This document shows, one piece after another, positions 36,791 through 47,800 of a stretch of 64,000 nt of DNA. This DNA comes from Linum tenue (taxonomy: Eukaryota; Streptophyta; Magnoliopsida; Malpighiales; Linaceae). A model generated the notes under the pieces. That model did not search any database. It was not told the DNA's origin and saw only the letters and a program-made list of their open reading frames with translations. Within the stretch, counting starts at the first letter, position 1; the number at the start of each line of letters is the position of its first letter. The translations under genes and the position numbers were made by a program. The stretch spans positions 12,673,475 to 12,737,474 of the forward strand of contig CAMGYJ010000008.1 in the NCBI GenBank assembly GCA_946122785.1. Reading direction: 5' to 3'.

Positions 36791-38202
36791 TAAATATTTA
36801 ATAAAAATAATGTATTAATTTGAGATGTTATGTTTTCAGTCAACAATTATATTACATTTGTTAAGCATCTACTACTATGATGTTTTTATTACAAAAATGA
36901 GTTGGTTTAATAATTGAAGTTGTTGGATAACGTTTTTTCATCCAAAATTTACCCTGGATCAATCGCAAAGTATCTATATAAAATTTACTTTGGAGTAAAA
37001 TGAAATTACCCAGCCGAGAGACAATTTTCTTCATTGATACGACATAACTTATATATCAAATTAAATCAATAAGTAACATATACCAACAATTAACGTATGT
37101 ATGACATAACATTGGAGACAACTCTTAGATACCTATTTGATTGTGCAGGAGAATTGAGGAAGTAGTAGAAATGTACCCTAATAGCTTACTAAATTACGTT
37201 GATCAATAAAAACGGTAAAATTCAATATTATGTGTTGATTATAATTCCATGTTTCCAAAATAAATAATTTATTGGTCAAAAGTCAAACAAGTGTTAGGGC
37301 CATTATAAACCGTGGGCATCCTAGTTGTATGAATGCTTTAGGCCCCCATTGAGATCAATAGAAAGCCCGACTGAAAAATGGAAGAGGTTGTCTATGTGGG
37401 CTTTTGAGTTGATAACATGGTTTCCTCGTAGCTTTGTTTTCCCCCCTCAGAAACTCCAACCCTTTGACTTGCTAGTTGCTAGCAAATGAGACGTAGAAAC
37501 GAACCTTTTCAACTAGGCAAACGAGAAATGAGAATAGAAGGTTGCCGTAGGGATGGAAACCGTCGGAAAAGCCATCATAGAATGGAATGGCAAAGCTTGT
37601 TGAATCGCCACCCACGTTCACCCCATCATGACATAGACGACTGAGCATAGATGAAGTAATGAAGCCAAAAAAGTGCCACTCAATGTCAAACCCCAAAACG
37701 AGTAGAAGTTGTAGAACACATGTGCATGGTCTCCCATTGAAGTTATCTTACTGCTCAAATATGAAAACTATTTTAAGTGGAACGCTCTCAATCCAACTAG
37801 AAAATCATTCATATGTTGAATTAGGTCATCACAATTATATATAGCTAATCATAATTTATCAAGTCACTATAAACTGTGGTTCATAACGATCATTATGAAT
37901 CATACATTGATAAAGAGTCAAACAAACCTAATGTTATATTAACGATATAATGGTCTTCTTCTAATCAACTGGTCGGGTTCAAAGCTAGTGACAATTAGTG
38001 TTAGGAACGGAACAACAACAAGGAACGGGGTTACCGAATCTGGAGCTGAGTTGCGGACTAGGTCGCTTTCTTTAAGACGTTCGCGGCACTGCCCTCGATG
38101 CGCACGACAGACTATCAACCGATCGTCTCCAGGATAAAACAGCTCCTCTCGTATGCTCGGCGGTTTTGTTTATAGTAGCCGAACCCCTAAAAATATACCC
38201 TC
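36791..38202. other. Intergenic, ends in an older repeat
   Basis: No gene. From about 37,990 the DNA becomes GC-richer and repeat-like (TCTTTAAGACGTTCGCGGCA); this continues beyond the LINE at 40,109, so the LINE landed inside it. Confidence 0.5.
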
Positions 38203-38220
38203 TTAATATTTCGTACGGAG

Positions 38221-39627
38221 GCGTCGAAATACTTGGGTTTCCCTCTTGGGGCGAAGCCCAATGCAATCTCTCTATGGGACCCGATTGTGGATAAGTACAG
38301 GAAGAGGCTCGAAGGTTGGAAAAGCAGGTACCTTTCTTTTGGGGGAAGATTAACATTGATCAAGGCTGTTCTTTCTAATCAGACGGTCTACTATTTCTCT
38401 CTTTTCCGAGCTCCGAAGATGGTTATTAAAAATTTGGAGAGCATCCAAAGAAGGTTCCTGTGGAGCGGTTCGAGTGATAGCCAGAAAATGGCTCTGGTTA
38501 GCTGGGACATCTGTAAAGCTCCTCTTTCGAAAGGAGGACTTGGAATTATGGACCTGGAGTCTTTTAATAGAGCCATGTTGGGGAAGTGGTTGTGGAGATA
38601 CTGTTCTGAAAGAGACAGCTGGTGGAGGGGTTTAATTAACAGTAAGTATCCGAACCAGCTATCGGAGTGGGGCACTGCTAGGTGTAGACAAGGTTTCTCT
38701 GGGTCGGTGTGGGCAAATATCTCGAAGGAATATGATGACTTCTGGAAGAAAGCTAGTATTGATCCCGGCAATGGTGATTGGGTCTCCTTTTGGCATGATA
38801 GCTGGATTCCCGGTGTGGTGCTCGCCGATGTCTTCCCAAGGGTTGCTGCTGCTTCTAGCTTTCCGAACGCCAGGGTCTCAGACGCCATAACCTTCTCTGG
38901 TGAGAGTATTTCTTGGTCCATTCCTTTACATTTTAATCTTAGGGGGGGTGCGGAGAGGGAAAGGGGTGAGTGTATGAGTTTGCTCTATTCTCGGGGGTCT
39001 GGTAGGGTTACCAATGGGCCTCCTCGGCCGGTTTGGTTGCCCTGTCCGGATAGCTCCTTCTCGGTTTGTTCTTTTTACAGGTTCCTTACTGGGGAAAAGT
39101 TCAATGGCGTCCCTGATTTTCCTTGTGATTCCGTTTGGAGGCATATCATCCCCACGAAAATCTGCTGTTTTCTGTGGCTTGTGGCGCATAATCGGATCTT
39201 GACTCTGGACAATCTGAAGGCAAGGGGGTGGGTTCTAGCCAACAGGTGCGAGTTGTGCAATTCGGAAGAAGAAAATGTTAGACATATCTTTTCCCATTGT
39301 AGGTTCGTCAAGGAGATTTGGAGCAGAATGAAAAGGGTTAGTGAGAGCATTGAGATTCCCGAGGGCGACATCATCGACTCTATCAGGAGGTGGCCTATGA
39401 ATTCAGAGGATAGCATGGATAATTGGTTCCTCTTTGGGGCTCTTCCCTCGGTTTGCTGGCAGGTTTGGCTCGAGAGAAATAGGAGAATTTTCAAGGGAGT
39501 TCATCGGCATCCGAAGTTTATTTCTCGCAAGGTTCTTAGAGATACAGTGGAGTGGCCTAATGCTTTTGGAAAGACAGAGAGGGACAGTGGGTTACAGTGG
39601 CTTGAGGATAAGTTGAGGTTCTGTTGA
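38221..39627 (+). CDS. LINE ORF2 fragment: reverse transcriptase C-terminus and zf-RVT
   Basis: The frame is open from the insertion junction, so there is no true start. It begins SKYLGFPLGA, the end of the reverse transcriptase domain, then RYLSFGGRLTLIKAVLSN and GGLGIMDLESFN (thumb), and the zinc-binding zf-RVT domain (WRHIIPTKICCFLWLV, then RCELCNSEEENVRHIFSHC, with C-x2-C..H..H/C spacing). About 468 codons without a stop. The polymerase active site (FADD) is upstream of the truncation and absent, so it cannot act as a reverse transcriptase. No RNase H domain follows. Confidence 0.9.
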   Translation, partial: ASKYLGFPLGAKPNAISLWDPIVDKYRKRLEGWKSRYLSFGGRLTLIKAVLSNQTVYYFSLFRAPKMVIKNLESIQRRFLWSGSSDSQKMALVSWDICKAPLSKGGLGIMDLESFNRAMLGKWLWRYCSERDSWWRGLINSKYPNQLSEWGTARCRQGFSGSVWANISKEYDDFWKKASIDPGNGDWVSFWHDSWIPGVVLADVFPRVAAASSFPNARVSDAITFSGESISWSIPLHFNLRGGAERERGECMSLLYSRGSGRVTNGPPRPVWLPCPDSSFSVCSFYRFLTGEKFNGVPDFPCDSVWRHIIPTKICCFLWLVAHNRILTLDNLKARGWVLANRCELCNSEEENVRHIFSHCRFVKEIWSRMKRVSESIEIPEGDIIDSIRRWPMNSEDSMDNWFLFGALPSVCWQVWLERNRRIFKGVHRHPKFISRKVLRDTVEWPNAFGKTERDSGLQWLEDKLRFC

Positions 39628-39775
39628 TTTTCCGCTGCTTCCTCAGTGATGGTGTTCGTGGCCAGTTGGGTTGTTGGTGCGAGATGAGGGTTGCTGCTGT
39701 TGATTTTCCGCTGCTTCCTCAGCGTTGTCGCTCGTGGGCTGTTGGTTTGTTGGTGCGAGATGGGGGTTGCTGCTG
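39624..39775 (+). repeat. 76-bp tandem duplication in the LINE 3' region
   Basis: Two adjacent copies starting at 39624 and 39700, each opening TTGATTTTCCGCTGCTTCCT and closing GGTTGCTGCTG. They differ at several positions, so the duplication predates this insertion or has since diverged. The first copy overlaps the stop codon. Confidence 0.85.
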
Positions 39776-40108
39776 TGTTTTTGTGTTGTTTGTTTATGTC
39801 TTTTTTCGTGCGCTGCCTGTGAAGCAGTATCCAGGTGTCCGCCTGTGATGTATTGTGTTTCTAGCAGGGGTGGCTCGGTCCACCTAGCTGGGTTTTTTTT
39901 TGCGAATCGATTGTGGCACCCTTGGCCTCCCAGGTCGTTTCTGGGCAGGTTTTTTGCGGCCTCACTCGGTCGCTGTACTTTTTTGCTTTTCTGGGAAGTT
40001 GGGTTCAGTTGCTTGTGAACCCCTCTTCATTTGACTCTTGTTTCGATTTTGGTTTGTTTTTCTATAATTCAATCATCATTATCATTTTTTTTTAATATTT
40101 CGTACGGA

Positions 40109-41145
40109 CGGCGCACGCGCGTGTGGTGGTCCGTTAGGTCCTCCCTCTCCCACAAAAGTGGATCACCCCCCCCACCCAAGGGACTTTGCCCCTAATAGAG
40201 AGGTACCTATCTTTACACACACTTCACAAGTATAAAACCACCAATGTGATAATTTTCCCCTTTGAGACTTATAACTTCAAAGCTATTCAGATTTCCATCA
40301 CATTTCCAGCAATTAGTCACTATCCTAAAGAAGCAACAACTAGTCAAACTTAAACAAACCTCTAAAACATGAAAACGTAAATTGTAATTTGTAAGTTGAA
40401 CTCAAATTCGAGAATCATTTGTTCAATGTATGTTAACAAGAAACAACAGTTCTATGTTTAAGCATCATCACTCCTTATTTGTCACGTACCCAAGTCTAGC
40501 TATTCCCTTCACAAATCATTAACTTCTTGGTAATGTCCTCTATATAAAGTTATAACAACTTCTCACGGCATTTATCACCTCATGTGTACTACTATTATAT
40601 AACAACTTCTTACAACATTTATCAACTCCATGTGTACGTAGGCCACTACATATATCTAATGCTCTTTTTTGAAATAATAATGTGTAATTTTGTCTGATAC
40701 CTTAATTTTCATATTTACCTTAACAGTCCTAACAAAGATTAAGATCCGGAATAAAAAAGATGAAGACACACCATGACATTTTTATTTCAAATTTCAGATA
40801 ATCTCGGTAGAAGTAGATTAAATAGGTCATATCGAAATGGCTAATGGTTATGGTAGTCACTAGTCAACTCCCCACACTGTTTCATTCATCAAACACCTCT
40901 CAAAAGAGAAAGAAACTTGGAAAGAAAGGAACCCAGTCATTTTCTAGCTTCTTTCAATTTATGGTACTCTGTTGCCTCTACGTTCAACCAATCCCACCAA
41001 TATCTTCAGCCGGAAAAGCGTCAATTTATTACCCTCACATGCTCTGCTGCTTTGCTCTGTTTTCTTCCCACCTTAAAGAAAAACAAACCCTGATTTAGTG
41101 ATTTCCATTTCCTCCTCCCTTCCAAACAATCATCTCCCCATTCTA
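40109..41145. other. Intergenic upstream of BAHD copy 5
   Basis: The first 100 or so bases (GCGCACGCGCGTGTGGTGG) continue the older repeat split by the LINE. The rest is AT-rich with no gene. I see no convincing TATA box at the expected distance from the copy-5 start. Confidence 0.5.
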
Positions 41146-43491
41146 ATGGAGACCCCAAATGGCGCCGTTTCCAAGCTCAGAGTCCACCAAAGCGATCCGA
41201 TTCTTGTGACGCCGGCGGAGGAGACCAAAACAGGGCTCTACTTCTTGTCCAACCTCGACCAGAACGTAGCCGTGATCGTCCGAACCATTTACTGCTACAA
41301 ACCGGCGGCGAAGGCGAACCAAGACGACCCTGTGGAAGTGATACGGAGAGCTCTGGCGAGGGTTCTCGTTCATTACTACCCGCTCGCCGGTAGGCTGGCG
41401 ATTGGACCGGAAGGGAAGCTCGTCGTCGACTGCAATGGCGAAGGTGCTCTGTTCGTGGAAGCTGAAGCAGAGTGTGGAATGGAAGAGATTGGTGATGTTA
41501 GAGGTAACCCCGATCTCGAAAATCTTGGCAAGCTGGTCTACGAAGTTCCTGGCGCTGCTGGCAATGTCTTGAAAATGCCTCCTCTTGTTGCTCAGGTCAT
41601 GTTTTCCCCTTATTTCTTTGTCACTCTTCTTGGTTTTCTGCTTGTGTGGTTTCTGAAAACAGGGGAATTTTCCTTTTAGTTTGGTTGTAGTTTTTGAAAT
41701 TTTGAAGTTAGTTGGTACCATAGTCGGTTGGGATTGTATGCTCCTTTAGAATGCATATCAACGTCGGTACAAATTTATCATTATATTGTCACATAAAATG
41801 TATATGATTGTATCATGAATAATTAATTTCGTTTTTTACTATTCAATCTTTGATTATTGATGGAAATACATATGGACACATTAGGAGTCCATAATTATGA
41901 GAACTAGTAGGAGACTAATTAGGTTTCGACTTAAGAATTATTAGTGTTTGAACCCAGTAACTCCGGGCACGAACAATGATATTTGTGGTGTGGGAGGACT
42001 CGTAATTCGTTCGTCTGATCTCGTCGGGAGGGAAGAAACCTGTGAAAGAGTCGGGGTTGCCCCCCGGATTAAGCTCCGACGGTCAAGTTAGTGTGGGTTT
42101 GTGGAGAGAGTTGAGAGAACAGATAGAGAGATCAAGTATAGAGAGATAGTGAAAAGTAGAAAGTGAGGCGAGAGGAGAAGTCCCCTCCCTTGGTGGGTTT
42201 CATACCTTTATATACTCGTAGCGGGTTTAGAGCGTCATACGTTGTCAATTGGACGCGGTATTCCTTAGTCTCTGCGGGGAGCCACTTAGCAACACCCCCA
42301 ACAATTAGGGTGTAGGGTTTTGATTGTGCTTAGGTTTGCCAAAAAACACAACAAGTCCACCATTTTTGTGAGCCTATGGAATAACATCTATAGCCTCAAA
42401 GTTTGTCTCCATTCATTTTTTCACATAAGAATTATAATCATTAAAAAGAGTCGTACACATTTTACGTATAAAATTTTAACATCTATTATTAATGATCGAT
42501 TAGGAATGAACGACAATAAAACATATCAAGTAAGAAACAGTATGATTTGATTTCAAAATATTTGAATTGATATACAAAGGGATTCTAACACTTGCTCTAT
42601 CAGGTGACCAAATTCAAATGTGGTGGATTCGTACTTGGTCTCGCTATAAACCATTGCCTATTCGACGGAATCGCAGCAATGGAGTTCGTGAACTCATGGG
42701 GAGAGATCGCCAGAGGCCTCTTGCTCTCAGTCCCGCCGTTCCTCGACAGAACCATCCTCAAGTCGCGCAACCCTACCCAAATCGACCACGTCCATGGCGA
42801 ATTGCTCGATGTAGAACTCAAATTCGAAGACCCAAAAGAAGAAGAAGATCCCATGGTCTACAAGTCCTTCCCGTTGGCATTCGAACAGCTGGAAACCCTA
42901 AAATCCAAATCGGCGGTGGGAGGCGGCGACGTGGACCCACTGGCGGAGAAGAAACGCTCCACATTCGAAGCGCTTTCCGGGTTCGTGTGGAGGGCGCGAA
43001 CCCAATCCCTGAACTTCCCGCCCAATCAACCCACCAAGCTCATCTTCGCCGTTGACGGTCGAGCCAAGTTCGTCCCTCCTCTGCCCACCGGATACTTCGG
43101 GAACGGAATCGTGTTCACGAATTCGATCTGCGAGGCAGGGGAACTGGTGAATCAGCCGTTGTCGCGCGCGGCGGGGCTTGTTCGAGAGTCGGTAAGGATG
43201 GTGGACGACGGTTACATGAGGTCGGCGATCGATTACTTTGAGGTTACGAGGGCCAGGCCTTCCATGGCGGCGACTCTGGTGATCACGACGTGGTCGAGGC
43301 TGGCATTCGACACGGCGGATTTTGGGTGGGGCGGGCCGCTTTTCTCCGCGCCGGTGGGGCTTCCGGGGAAGGAAGCGGTTCTGTTTCTGGCGGATGGAGA
43401 AGAGGAAGGGAGGAAGAAGGGGGTGCGTGTGTTTCTCGGGCTGCCGGCGTCGGCGATGAAGACGTTTGAGAAGTTGGTGACAGAGGTGTGA
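41146..43491 (+). CDS. BAHD acyltransferase, array copy 5 (omega-hydroxypalmitate O-feruloyl transferase-like)
   Basis: The member most like Arabidopsis ASFT/HHT1 (At5g41040), which feruloylates omega-hydroxy fatty acids for suberin. Two exons, 41146-41595 and 42604-43491, 445 aa, with the array's phase-0 intron here expanded to about 1 kb. From memory of HHT1, shared blocks include [47 protein letters not shown] and [17 protein letters not shown]. The catalytic HCLFD (H167, D171) and DFGWG (389-393) are intact. NHCLFDG differs from the NHLxADG of copies 1 and 2, so copy 5 is probably the ancestral-type member and the others a lineage-specific expansion. The upstream in-frame extension has only a GTG, so the ATG here is taken as start. 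Confidence 0.93.
41960..42310. repeat. Repeat-like insert in the intron of BAHD copy 5
   Basis: A GC-richer patch in an otherwise AT-rich intron. It has GGGTTGCCCCCCGGATTAAG, CTCCGACGGTCAAGTTAGTG, a long purine run (GAGAGA-rich, 42,100-42,180) and a TATATACTCG. This layout resembles dispersed repeats common in eudicots, and it probably explains why this intron is longer than in the other copies. No ends or target duplication could be fixed. Confidence 0.4.
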
Positions 43492-46400
43492 TTGGTGTCA
43501 TCACTTAATCTTGGCGCTGCAATACTGCCGATTTTAACGGTACGGTGTTTAGTGGCGGGAGAATGTTTATTATTAAATAATTGAATTGAATATTAAGAGC
43601 GGTAAAAATATATAAAATGTGCATTCTTCACTCGAACCAAATACGATTATTAGTTGTAATCCTGTTAATATTTGAAGGTGAATGTTTATCATCGATGATA
43701 TACTATTTATAATTTTACTTTATTTTTATATCTTCTTAGAAGAAAATAACACTAGAAATACAATTTAAAATATATACCAAAACTCAAATGATTGAGGAAC
43801 AATATTTTGTAATATATTTTAATGTTATTAAAGTATTTTTAAATGTTACTATGATTATAATGTTACCTGTTTGAACTATTAATTATTTTGGATGAAAAAC
43901 TTTGAAGAAGATTAACGAATTAACTAATATCAAGGTGGTCAAAATTTAATTCTTGGTAATCTCCATTTTATATCTATAATTAACCAATCACATAACGTGC
44001 TTTATTCACATAGTTAAATAAAAAAATTATGAACTACATAGCTAGATATCAAACGGCTAATTTTTTTATAATTAAATGAGGAGGTGATCAACAAAATTGA
44101 CTAATTTACCATGATTCCATCACCACTTTTGGGCTTTTGGTTAAATTAATCTCCAACCAGGCCCACCAACATTCCCCAACCCAAACACTACATTGTTGGG
44201 CATATTTCCTTCCTTACTGGACTAGTTTTGCCGCCCAACCCGTCGGGAAACCTTTTTGCAACTTTGCCGCGTGACCACGCCTTCCCTCCGCAGTCCTCCC
44301 CAACAAAACAGGAGCCACAAGAACTTCTACAGATTTCAAAAAATTGCTTGAAAATTCCAGCGAGCGCGAATCTCTTCCGCAACGGATTTCCCTCTTCTGC
44401 AAGTACGAATCCAATGCCGCCGATGTATCACAATCCAGACAGTCTTCTTCGTCGCCAGCCGGTGACGATCGGACATAACATATCCACTTACCGCCGCGAG
44501 TCGAAGCGAGCTGAGGACAGGCACGGCGATCGGAAGGTCTGCGAATGGAGGAGTTTTCCCGCTCTAAGGTACGGATGTAATTCTGTTCTTTAGATTACTG
44601 AAGGTACAAACAATGATGTGGCTCAATGGTTTACAAGCGTTCTGTGTGTGGTGTGTTTTGGGCCAGGTCTTTCGTTGCCTGCATTAATGGTGGAAATGTT
44701 AGGTCTACTGGTTGATTTTAGGATTTCGGGTATCTGTGTTTTTCAGCGCTTCATTGCATCGACCTTCTATTTAGACCTAAAAACTGTGAGAGATCTGTGA
44801 TTTAACTAGCCAGGATATCTCATGTGGGGATGGTCCTAAAAAGGAGAACATGTTTGTATTAATGAGGTAGGCAAGGGATTCTGTCATTTCCACTCCATGT
44901 TAGATATATGTTAATGGATTGCTGAGGTGAAATATGTGGGGGAAGTCGAAGAGAAGTGGCAGTGAGGGACCAGAAAATTTGTACATTAGCATTATTATGT
45001 CCTCAGGCTTAATTAGTTTTAAGTACTCTTTTTTCTTGTGATTTGGTAGACATTCAATAACGATATGGGTCTAAAATTATCTTAAGAGATTGATCTAGAG
45101 GTAATGCAGAGATGACGACTTTAAACTCAAGATTGATTTCAATATTCACATGGAAAAGCCACATATAGATGTGAGATAATCAAAGAGCTCTGTGTCTCAG
45201 CAAGTTGGGCTTGGCTTGGCTGCTTTCCTCTTCAACTCCATTTATAGTCTCTGGTGAGTTAAGTTTGCGTTTGAGCTCCAGCTTATGTTGAAGTGCTTGC
45301 ATGGTGGTATCATCTGGAAGACAGATGGGGGTATCCAGTTTAGGATTAGTATCAGTCAGGCAAATCAAAGTTTTGTCCTTTTACTTATAACTACAGTAGA
45401 TCCCTGGATGAAATCAAATGGGAAAGAAACAAACAAGGATCAGAGAAATGGGATCCACTAGTTCCCTTAGATATCTTCTTGTTTCCTTCCTGATATGATC
45501 TTGCATTGTTTAGAGTGGCGAACGTGGAAAAGGAGTAGAATTACATGGTGAAGAACGTCTGCATGTTTGTCTGCCAATACATTTCTTCTTCTCATGCCGA
45601 AAATGGGTATTATTTAGGAAGCATGATGGCTTTAATGTATAACTGGTGAAAGGTTTCCTTTGACTGCCCTGTTTCAGTTCCTTCATAAAGTTAAATTTTG
45701 CAGCTTCTAATCTTTGTTTCTTGTTGAAAATACCCTTTTGTTGTCCATTCTGCCTGCATTGTGGGCTGCCTGTCCTCTTCTTAGGAAGCTGGTGGCAAAC
45801 GCGACACACTTAAATCTGTCGTTTTTCCCCTGTTAAATTGTTGCAACCTGCTGAATGGACAACAGAAACTGTAATCTAACATAATTGGAGCAAGATGGGA
45901 AAAGAGGAATTAGTCCGCTGACATGAAACAGAATATGACAAGGCGAGGAATATGAACGAGTTACGATGGAGGGGAAGGCAGGGACGTCGATTATACAGTT
46001 GTTATAGAGATCCAATATTTGGTGGTATCGTGACTAATTTCCTCTCCTTGTTTTCTGCATGGCTATCGCTTCGAAGGAAACAAAATGACGGTGGTGGCAG
46101 TTTAAAGTTTGGAGAAACTTGGATTGTTTAGCTGAGGAGACCAAATCCAGAGCAAGGCTAGACCAGTAACTACTACTGTGTTAGTTTGTTTATCTGTGAA
46201 GAAGAACCAGTGTGAAGGAAGGACCCTTCACTGGTTTCAGGCTGGCATGCATTTACTTATGAAGGCTGACACTGAAGCTGATAGCTCTAGCTTGGAATCA
46301 AACAGTCTCCGGGGTAATTCTTATTCCTCTTATTCTCCCCACTTTCTATGCGTGATGTTTTGCACCTTAATTTTGATGTGCCGCCCATTCTAGAACCTTA

Positions 46401-46786
46401 AGTACGTTCGTGCCTTTAACTAGCACCTTCCGTTTGGGTAACTACTTGGTGGTTAGCCACAAGACCGTATATCTAATAGGCTACAGAAGCTTAATGATGA
46501 AAAAGCTTGTCCATACTGACATATCTGCATTTGCATTTACACAGTGTTCCGACATAATAGTATCAACCAAGAGAAACACAGAAACCCAAATGATAATTGA
46601 GTATAAATTTGGTGAATCTGGGTCGTGGGTTTGAAGAATAGATTCCGCTGGGTTAACAGAAGGGCAGATTGCAAGACTGACAAAATGGTAGAGGGCAACT
46701 ATGAAAATTAACGGAGAAGTCAATTCATTTATAGGAAAACTTTGTTGTGTCCCAGAACAAACTTCTCTAAGCCTTTTGATCTTTCA
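43492..46786. other. Unassigned region with possible exons
   Basis: The first 700 bases are AT-rich and empty. From 44,200 the DNA has near-genic composition. On the plus strand 44416-44573 could be a first exon (MPPMYHNPDSLLRRQPVTIG, ending CTCTAAG before GTACGG). On the minus strand 45313-45180 could be a last exon (acceptor TCTGTCTTCCAG, then ALQHKLELKRKLNSPE to a TGA). At 46231-46314 a plus-strand stretch lies between a CAG acceptor and a GTAATT donor. I could not link these into one gene or recognise a family. Confidence 0.3.
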
Positions 46787-47400
46787 CTAATGCCCACACA
46801 GAGAGTTCTCGCTTTTCGACGGTCTGAAATTCAATGCATTGAGGCTGTAGATGCAGAGATTGGGATTCCTGGCTTTGATTGCTATCTCATCTGATGTGGT
46901 TTTGTATCCAGGAACATTGCACGATTTGGATGAAGTCCGCATCAAGCTTGCCTCGCAGGAAGATGCAATGGCCGACTCTGCACACTCGATCCCATCAACA
47001 GCTGGTATTTCTAATTTGTACATTCCGTACCTGTTTGTTGTCCTGTTTACTGAGAATGCTATTTGCTCCCTTGTTTTCGGTGCACTTGCTTTGAACTTGC
47101 AGTCTATTCTAACTTCTGCATCTGGTTTCACAAAAAAACTTCACATAAGAAGACAACTAAAACCTCCATGAAAACATTACCTCAATGAATATCCACGCAC
47201 TAGCTCATAAGCAAGAAGAAAAATGTCTTACCTGGCATGAAGTAGCTGTGTCTGGAAAAGCTGTTATTAGAGCAGATATCACAATAAACAAACCCGATAA
47301 CTCTGATTTGTGCATTTCTAGTGGGGAGCTCAACCTTTCGGGACAGTGATATAGTGAACAAAGAAGAGACGAACAAAACAATAATAACCGGATGATTCAT
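46787..47400 (-). CDS. Pollen Ole e 1-like secreted protein
   Basis: Small secreted protein of the Ole e 1 / extensin-like family, found in cell walls of pollen and other tissues; molecular function not established. Two exons, 47400-47232 and 47121-46787, join through a short GT-AG intron (phase 1) to 167 aa. Residues 1-20 (NHPVIIVLFVSSLFTISLS) form a signal peptide. The family motif appears as GFVYCDICSNNSFSRHSYF. Eight cysteines follow the YC, IC, DC, EC, SC, SC, LC, LC pattern. The C-terminal NLCIYSLNALNFRPSK is family-typical. The closest relatives I recall are the plant proteins with KTTSNEI and YSLNALNYRPS. Plus-strand frames over this gene are shadows. Confidence 0.88.
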
Positions 47401-47793
47401 GGCAAGATGAGAGCAAGTAGGAAATATAGACTTCTCCCCACACTAAGGCTTCTTCAACCTTTGTGAGCGCTTTGGATTTTAGTGGCAAAGAATTTTCAGA
47501 GCATTATCATGTACTACTAGAAGATGAGCTCTTCTTCAGGTTCTGTGGATAATGAAACGGAACAACAGCAGAGAATAGTTGGTGAATTCCAGCTTTGAGC
47601 GACAAGTAGGAGAAAATGAATTTTAATTCTTCTTTTTCTTCCCCTCACTAGAAACAAGGTCATGTGAATATCATTTGGCCTATATGGAGGGAGGATGTGT
47701 AGCGGTAGGGAGAGGGAGTAGCTTTCAGTGGTCCGTTGGGCTTGAGTAGAAGGCTCTTTCTTTATTGCTTAGGGGGAGGAAAAGGCAATAGCA

Positions 47794-47800
47794 ATTTATA
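47794..47800 (-). promoter_or_regulatory. TATA box of the Ole e 1-like gene
   Basis: On the minus strand GTCTATAAATTGC lies about 400 bases before the start codon, in a sensible place for a core promoter with a leader of roughly 370 bases. A CT-rich leader supports it. Confidence 0.5.

Larger units (their letters stand above)
38220..40091 (+). mobile_element. 5'-truncated LINE (L1 type) with 17-bp target duplication
   Basis: A direct repeat TTAATATTTCGTACGGA occurs at 38203-38219 and 40092-40108. Between them lie the 3' part of a LINE ORF2, a GT-rich 3' untranslated region and a T/A-rich end. Truncation at the 5' end and a long perfect duplication are the hallmarks of target-primed reverse transcription. 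The perfect duplication and intact frame suggest a fairly young insertion. Confidence 0.92.

Noticed and set aside
46851..47171. Plus-strand frame of 106 codons over the Ole e 1 gene
   Set aside because: Shadow of the minus-strand exon, which has a signal peptide, family cysteines and exact splicing.
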